A DNA stretch of 54,576 bases from positions 1 to 54,576 of the forward strand of contig NZ_ATHL01000108.1 in the NCBI RefSeq assembly GCF_000445125.1, in the 5' to 3' direction. Every line of letters begins with the position of its first letter. Positions within the stretch are counted from its first letter, which is position 1. Both the position numbers and the translations under genes were made by a program. The DNA is from Novosphingobium lindaniclasticum LE124. GTDB lineage: Bacteria; Pseudomonadota; Alphaproteobacteria; Sphingomonadales; Sphingomonadaceae. Positions 44,257 through 54,576 of this stretch are shown one piece after another. The notes beneath the pieces are model-generated. The model was given only the letters and a program-made list of their open reading frames with translations. It did not search any database and was not told the DNA's origin.

Positions 44257-44880
44257 TCAGGCGGCTTCGTGGCTGAAGATATCGTGATCGGGCCAGCCTG
44301 CAAGGTCGAGCCGGGCGCGGGCGGGCAGGAAATCGAAGCAGGCCTGCGCGATCTCGGTGCGATTTTCACGCGCGAGACGCACGACGAGGATGTCGTGCAT
44401 GGCGTGAAGGTAGCGCACGTCCGAGGCGGCGTAGTCCTTCTGCGGTTCGGTCAGTTCGGCCGCGCCCCAGTCGCTCGACTGCTGCTGCTTCGACACTTCC
44501 TTGCCGAGCAGTTCGCGCACCAGGTCCTTCAGCCCGTGGCGATCGGTATAAGTGCGGGTCAGCTTGCTGGCGATCTTGGTGCAGAACACCGGCGCGGCGG
44601 TGACGCCCAGGTAGTGCTCGATGGCCGCCAGGTCGAACCGGGCGAAGTGATAGAGCTTCAGCCGGGCCGGATCGGCCAGCACCGCCTTCAGGTTCGGCGC
44701 GGCGAAGTCGCTGCCGGGGGCGAAGCGGACGAGATGCTCGTCGCCTTGTCCGTCGGAAATCTGGACCACGCAAAGGCGGTCGCGCGGGGTGATCAAGCCC
44801 ATCGTCTCGGTGTCGACGGCAACGGGCCCCGGCGCAAGCACGCCTTCGGGGAGATCTTCTTCGTGGAGATAGACAGCCAT
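44257..44880 (-). CDS. rnd: Ribonuclease D-type 3'-5' exonuclease
   Basis: 207 residues, much shorter than E. coli RNase D because the HRDC domains are absent, as usual in alphaproteobacteria. The DEDD motifs are visible: AVDTETMGL (exo I), LYHFARFDLAAIEHYLG (exo II) and YAASDVRYLHAMHD (exo III, DEDDy). It trims RNA 3' ends. It is the first gene of rnd-lptC-lptA, and its start lies 65 bp from the divergent ung. Confidence 0.92.
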   Translation of the reverse strand: MAVYLHEEDLPEGVLAPGPVAVDTETMGLITPRDRLCVVQISDGQGDEHLVRFAPGSDFAAPNLKAVLADPARLKLYHFARFDLAAIEHYLGVTAAPVFCTKIASKLTRTYTDRHGLKDLVRELLGKEVSKQQQSSDWGAAELTEPQKDYAASDVRYLHAMHDILVVRLARENRTEIAQACFDFLPARARLDLAGWPDHDIFSHEAA

Positions 44881-44945
44881 GGTCCGAAAATGCTTAGGGA
44901 CTGGGCCTCAGTTTCGCAAATGGTTTAGGCGGGAGTACGGCGCGA

Positions 44946-45635
44946 ATGGACGTCTCGGGATCGCTTCAGGGCGTGCCGCCATCCTGGCAACCGGCGCTCG
45001 GCGCCGTGGTCGATTCTCCCGAATCGCGCCGGCTGGGCGGTTGGCTCAAGGCCGAAGAGGCTGCGGGCCGGCGGATCTATCCGCCGCGCGGCAGCCGTCT
45101 CAGGGCGCTGGAACTGACGCCGCTCGATCAGGTGCGCGTCGTGATCCTGGGGCAGGATCCCTATCACGGGCCCGGGCAGGCGCATGGCCTTTCGTTCTCG
45201 GTGCCGGAAGGGGTGAAAGTGCCGCCCTCGCTCGTCAATATCTACAAGGAACTGGCGAGCGACTGCGGCGTGACCCCGCCCGGGCACGGCAATCTCGAAC
45301 ACTGGGCGCGGCAGGGCGTGCTGCTGCTCAACAATGCGCTGACGGTGGAGGAAGCGCAGGCCGGCTCGCACCAGAACAAGGGTTGGGAAGCGATCACCGA
45401 TGCTGCCGTCGCGGCGGTCGCGGCCAAGAAAGAGCCTTGCGTGTTCCTGCTGTGGGGCAGTCACGCTCAGAAAAAGGCGATGCGGGTGCCGGGGCTGGCT
45501 TCGAGCCATCATCTGGTGCTGACCGCGCCGCATCCCAGCCCGCTGTCGGCCCATCGCGGCTTCCTGGGTTGCCGTCATTTCAGCAAGGCCAATGCGTTTC
45601 TCGAAGCGAACGGGCGCGGGACGATCGACTGGTAG
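44946..45635 (+). CDS. ung: Uracil-DNA glycosylase (family 1)
   Basis: 229 residues. Catalytic D71 in ILGQDPYHGPGQAHGLSFS, and the second active-site loop LTAPHPSPLSAHRGF with its histidine. LLLWGSHAQKK is the conserved middle strand. It removes uracil from DNA to start base-excision repair. The N-terminal 50 residues are variable. It is followed by a palindromic element. Confidence 0.96.
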   Translation: MDVSGSLQGVPPSWQPALGAVVDSPESRRLGGWLKAEEAAGRRIYPPRGSRLRALELTPLDQVRVVILGQDPYHGPGQAHGLSFSVPEGVKVPPSLVNIYKELASDCGVTPPGHGNLEHWARQGVLLLNNALTVEEAQAGSHQNKGWEAITDAAVAAVAAKKEPCVFLLWGSHAQKKAMRVPGLASSHHLVLTAPHPSPLSAHRGFLGCRHFSKANAFLEANGRGTIDW

Positions 45636-45641
45636 AAAGGT

Positions 45642-45744
45642 CGTGGTCCCGGACTTGATCCGGGACCGCTGGCCGAGCCGGGCCTCGCTCGCAGAAAAGC
45701 GCCTTGAGGATTGCCAGCGGTCCGGGATCAGGTCCGGGACGACG
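45642..45744. repeat. Long imperfect palindromic element
   Basis: The 32-base arms 45642-45673 and 45713-45744 pair at 29 of 32 positions around a 39-base loop. Each arm holds an inner copy of the TCCCGGA/TCCGGGA motif with TGATC or ATCAG between, typical of dispersed palindromes in alphaproteobacterial spacers. It lies in the 266-bp gap between convergent ung and gltD; the rest of that gap holds only the gltBD terminator. Confidence 0.65.
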
Positions 45745-45846
45745 TCAGGCTGAACTGCCCGGAATGGCTTCGTCCCCAGGCTCAAGGAGAGCGGCGCGGC
45801 GGTCAATCGGGCAGGAGTGATCGCCGGAGCGGCGGCAACCGGTGAA

Positions 45847-45878
45847 CGAAAAAGGGCGCCCCTTGCGGAGCGCCCTTT
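45847..45878 (-). terminator. Terminator of gltBD
   Basis: AAAGGGCGC (45851-45859) pairs with GCGCCCTTT (45870-45878) over a 10-base loop. On the minus strand the stem runs into TTTTTC. It lies 24 bases beyond the gltD stop. Confidence 0.8.
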
Positions 45879-45901
45879 CCTGAAATCTAGGTCTGCCGGG
45901 C

Positions 45902-47335
<1,434 letters not shown>

Positions 47336-47352
47336 CTTACTAATTCCCGATC

Positions 47353-51990
<4,638 letters not shown>

Positions 51991-52241
51991 CGATAAAAAC
52001 CCATCCTGTCATTTTTTGCCGGGGATCCTGCGTCGCGCCCTCCACGCACGAATCGTGCGGCGGCATGGCGCGTCATGGTGGTCCCTCGCGCCCCCATGAC
52101 GATTACGGGACGCTTTTGCAATGGCGAAGGCAGGGCGTTGCGCAAAATTAAGTGCGTGTGCGCGGTAAAAAAGGGAATTTTGTTATGCGAGAATGGGTCT
52201 CAATTGCGTGAAACGCATTCCCGCGGGGTGTCAGGTCCGCG
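51991..52241. promoter_or_regulatory. Upstream region of gltB with a palindrome
   Basis: In this 251-bp gap CGCACGA-A-TCGTGCG (52045-52059) is a perfect 7-bp palindrome with a GAATC core, and a shorter TGCGT-GAA-ACGCA lies at 52205-52217. I found no clear sigma-54 promoter. Either repeat could be a nitrogen-control operator for gltBD, but this is a guess. Confidence 0.3.
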
Positions 52242-54053
52242 TCATGCGGCTCCGCTCATGCGCTGCAAAGTGGCCAAAGCGGCGCGCAGTGCCTTTTCGG
52301 TTTCGTCGGGGTTCGAGCCTGACGGCGGATCGAAGGGTCGATGGTCGTTGCTTCCCACCGGCTCCGACAGTTCGCCGCCGGGTGAATCGGCGTCCTCGAA
52401 CCGCACGAAGTTCTGGCGCGGCGTCTGGCGCGTCAGGTTCAGCAGCGACGAGTAACCCCGTTCGAGAACGGCCTCTTCCTCATCGTCTTCTGCAGCTTCG
52501 GCATAATGAAAGTCGGTCGAGAGCGTGTCGAATGCGGCGTATTTGGCCGATTTCCCGCTGTCCGTTTCATCGGTGTTCCCGATCGCCTCCGGCGTGCTTT
52601 CGAACTGCGCCGAGAGGGGCGTGGCAAGGCTGATATGGCGGGGTGGGACGTAGCCGGGCAAGGCGTCGTCGGCATCGTCCTGGGCGAAAGCGTCGAAGGC
52701 GACCGGGCGCAGGGCGGCGGGGATCCGGGGGGCCGCAGACTGCACGAAGTCGGCTCCTTCGGCTTGCTCGTCCGATACCGGCCTGAGCGGAGCGGCAAAG
52801 GGCGCTACCGATGCAGGGCGCGGCAGTGACGACTGCGCCGTCGAAAAGGCCAGCGTCGCGAAGGTGGGCGAGGGCATTTCAGGAACGTCTGCCGAGGGGG
52901 CGAACCGCTCCGGCTCCGCGCCGTTCTGCTCGGCGGCGGCGCTTAGGCGGCGGCGTTCCTGCTCCATGGCCAACGACAGGCGCTCCAGCAATTCGACGTG
53001 CGAGAGATCTTCGAGGTCCGCCCCGGCGATGCGCGCGGCGGCATGCGGCGCGGTGCCCACGAGCGGGGACGATGTCCTGTCGGCCGGATCGCTGGGGAAC
53101 AGCGGTCGAACCTCCTGAGCCTCTCCCGACCCGGACAGCGAGCGTGAATAGGCCTCGAACAGGCGGTTGCTGAGATCCTCCGGTGCGACAGTCGGGGCAG
53201 CAGGCTCGGCGACTTCATCGAGCGATTCCGCCCAGGCGGCCGGGGAGAAGCTGTGCTGCTCCTCGCGCGGTTCAAGCCATTCCGGGATGCGGCCGAAAGG
53301 GCCATGATCGTCTGCATCATCGGCGGCCTGCTCACCTTCGGCCGAAGGAGTGTCGGCGATCACGCCTTGGGCAGCGGGCGCGAGGTCGGGATTTGCAATC
53401 GACCATTCGGCAGAGACCGTCTCGACCGTTTCCAGACTGCCGGCGCCATCCTTCCCGCCGTCGTCAAGGGTCGGGCGGAGATAGGCCTGGTGGGTGGGCG
53501 AAAGCTGGGGATCGGTCAGACCGGCCGCCTCGATGCCTTCCAGATCGAGTTCGGACAAGTTAAGTATCGGGGACGGCTCTTCTGCCGGTTCGTCGATCTC
53601 CTGCCCGTGCAAAGGCGCAGCATCGTCGGTAACCAGCGGAAAGGCACGGCGTCGGCGCGGGAAGGCCGGAGCGGCGTCCTCTACCTTTTCTGCGTCCGAT
53701 ATCGCGGCTTCGGCGGCGCGGTCGGCCCGGTCGTCCTCCAGCCCGGTGAAAGGCATGCGCGGCGGGGCTTCCTCGGCTGCCTGGGCCACGCGGCGTCCGG
53801 CAAGAAGGCCGATGAGTCCGCCGAGGCCGGTCAGCGCCAGGGCGAAGAGAATGCGTGCGGTCGTGCCGAGCGGCGGCGCGGCCATCGGCATCAGCTTGGC
53901 CAGGCCCGTGGCGCCGACGATACGCTCCAGCAGCGCCGGGCTGACGATGATCGAGCCGACGCCGAAGAGAGCCGCGAACCACAAGGCGACGATGGCGGGG
54001 AACAGGGGGTGACGGGTGATGGGCTGGGCTTTCCGGACTTCTGGTTTCGCCAC
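52242..54053 (-). CDS. Membrane-anchored protein with long disordered acidic domain, unknown function
   Basis: 603 residues, starting at GTG 54053. Two N-terminal hydrophobic helices (about 17-40, LFPAIVALWFAALFGVGSII; about 66-90, ILFALALTGLGGLIGLLAG) are followed by about 500 residues rich in Ala, Glu, Asp, Pro and Ser with little predicted fold. Two short helical stretches stand out: DLSHVELLERLSLAMEQERRR (about 345-365) and the extreme C-terminus EKALRAALATLQRMSGA. I do not recognise a named family. Codon use resembles the neighbours and the frame is intact, so it is probably real. It is upstream of gltB on the same strand, with a 251-bp spacer. Confidence 0.75.
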   Translation of the reverse strand: MAKPEVRKAQPITRHPLFPAIVALWFAALFGVGSIIVSPALLERIVGATGLAKLMPMAAPPLGTTARILFALALTGLGGLIGLLAGRRVAQAAEEAPPRMPFTGLEDDRADRAAEAAISDAEKVEDAAPAFPRRRRAFPLVTDDAAPLHGQEIDEPAEEPSPILNLSELDLEGIEAAGLTDPQLSPTHQAYLRPTLDDGGKDGAGSLETVETVSAEWSIANPDLAPAAQGVIADTPSAEGEQAADDADDHGPFGRIPEWLEPREEQHSFSPAAWAESLDEVAEPAAPTVAPEDLSNRLFEAYSRSLSGSGEAQEVRPLFPSDPADRTSSPLVGTAPHAAARIAGADLEDLSHVELLERLSLAMEQERRRLSAAAEQNGAEPERFAPSADVPEMPSPTFATLAFSTAQSSLPRPASVAPFAAPLRPVSDEQAEGADFVQSAAPRIPAALRPVAFDAFAQDDADDALPGYVPPRHISLATPLSAQFESTPEAIGNTDETDSGKSAKYAAFDTLSTDFHYAEAAEDDEEEAVLERGYSSLLNLTRQTPRQNFVRFEDADSPGGELSEPVGSNDHRPFDPPSGSNPDETEKALRAALATLQRMSGAA

Positions 54054-54098
54054 GATTCTAAAACCCCATTCTCGGATCTGGATGATGGAAGCCGCCGA

Positions 54099-54576
54099 TC
54101 AGGCAGTGGTTTCCAGCCTTTTTTGCAGGTGGAGAGGTGCCACCATTTGGTAAACGTCTCGATAATGACGGGCATTGACGGCCCAGTCGTGCCGGTCGCG
54201 AACATGGCGGCGGCCTGCCGAGCGTAGCGCATCCCACGATTCGCGTGCTGCCAGCAAGTCCCCGAGTGCGGCGGCGCAGGCTGCCGGATCGTCGGGCGCG
54301 AAAAGCGTGCCGTTTACGCCGTGAGTCATCAGTTCGCGGTGGCCGCCCACGTCGCTCGCCGCCACCAGCTTGCCCTGCGCCATCGCTTCGAGGGGTTTGA
54401 GCGGCGTCACGAGATCGGTCAGGCGGCTTTTCTTGCGCGGATAGGCCATCACGTCGGCCAGCGCGTAATAGCGTTCGACTTCGTGGTGCGGCACGCGGCC
54501 GATGAAGCGGATCGCCTCGGCAGCGGGAGAGGCTGCGGCCTGGGCGCGCAGGGCTTCCTCGCGCGGGCCGCCGCCG
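54099..54576 (-). CDS. Glycosyltransferase family 4, C-terminal part (exosortase-A-associated type), cut by window edge
   Basis: The last 158 residues of a GT-B glycosyltransferase; the frame continues to the window edge, so the N-terminal domain and start are outside. GGGPREEAL begins the nucleotide-sugar-binding half; FIGRVPHHEVERYYALADVMAYP and TDLVTPLKPLEAMAQGKLVAASDVGGHREL follow. The run LVTPLKPLEAMAQGKLVAASDVGG is what I recall from glycosyltransferases of exosortase-A exopolysaccharide clusters. It lies 46 bp before the disordered acidic protein gene, possibly in one transcript with it. Confidence 0.88.
   Translation of the reverse strand, partial: GGGPREEALRAQAAASPAAEAIRFIGRVPHHEVERYYALADVMAYPRKKSRLTDLVTPLKPLEAMAQGKLVAASDVGGHRELMTHGVNGTLFAPDDPAACAAALGDLLAARESWDALRSAGRRHVRDRHDWAVNARHYRDVYQMVAPLHLQKRLETTA

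Overview
The window is high-GC DNA from an alphaproteobacterium, most likely Sphingomonadaceae and close to Novosphingobium. Evidence: a SciP-type CtrA inhibitor, a Caulobacter/Xanthomonas-type TonB-dependent receptor, alphaproteobacterial and sphingomonad marker families (DUF3035, DUF3576, the DESFPASDPP small protein), and the gene order DUF3576-leuS-lptE-holA. Genus is inferred from protein character, not from a search. The region is a chromosomal housekeeping segment: I see no phage, IS element, integrase or CRISPR array.

Layout. 1-7.6 kb: CNNM/HlyC-type CBS protein (-), OmpA-type lipoprotein, cysQ (-), sucC, etfBA and a secreted TonB-C protein. 7.5-14.2 kb (-): a four-gene run of RND adaptor, RND pump with an unusual insertion, DUF445 and GNAT acetyltransferase. 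14.5-16.5 kb: sciP (-) and mnmA, separated by 0.5 kb with CtrA/CcrM-like motifs. 16.6-18.2 kb: a small membrane protein (-) and, divergently, a serine-hydrolase-fold lipoprotein that appears to lack its catalytic residues. 18.3-25.9 kb (-): a compact eight-gene run gpmA-purE-purK-folA-ribF-ileS-lspA-DUF3035. 26.3 kb: tRNA-Thr(GGT). 26.6-31.2 kb: TonB-dependent receptor, beta-propeller phytase lipoprotein and lytic transglycosylase, behind four PhoB-like repeats at 11-bp spacing. 31.4-36.4 kb: galU (-), murA, small proteins, YnfA, phaB (-) and a beta-barrel-like protein (-). 36.7-41.4 kb: DUF3576-leuS-lptE-holA. 41.6-43 kb: polyprenyl-phosphate sugar transferase. 43-45.6 kb: rnd-lptC-lptA (-) and ung. 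45.9-52 kb: gltB-gltD (-). 52.2-54.6 kb: a membrane-anchored, mostly disordered acidic protein (-) and, cut by the right edge, a glycosyltransferase resembling those of exosortase-A exopolysaccharide clusters.

The most coherent functional unit beyond housekeeping is the 26.4-30.5 kb locus. A probable PhoB promoter drives a receptor and a lipid-anchored phytase in overlapping frames, consistent with phytate-phosphate scavenging under phosphate starvation. Envelope biogenesis recurs through the window (lptE, lptC, lptA, lspA, murA, galU, sugar transferase, OmpA lipoprotein, lytic transglycosylase). The clearest oddities are the catalytic-residue-less serine hydrolase homologue, the roughly 100-residue extra membrane segment in the RND pump, a parS-like site beside the phytase locus, and the disordered acidic membrane protein next to gltB. 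Starts were chosen from homology and ribosome-binding sites by eye; several genes start at GTG or TTG.
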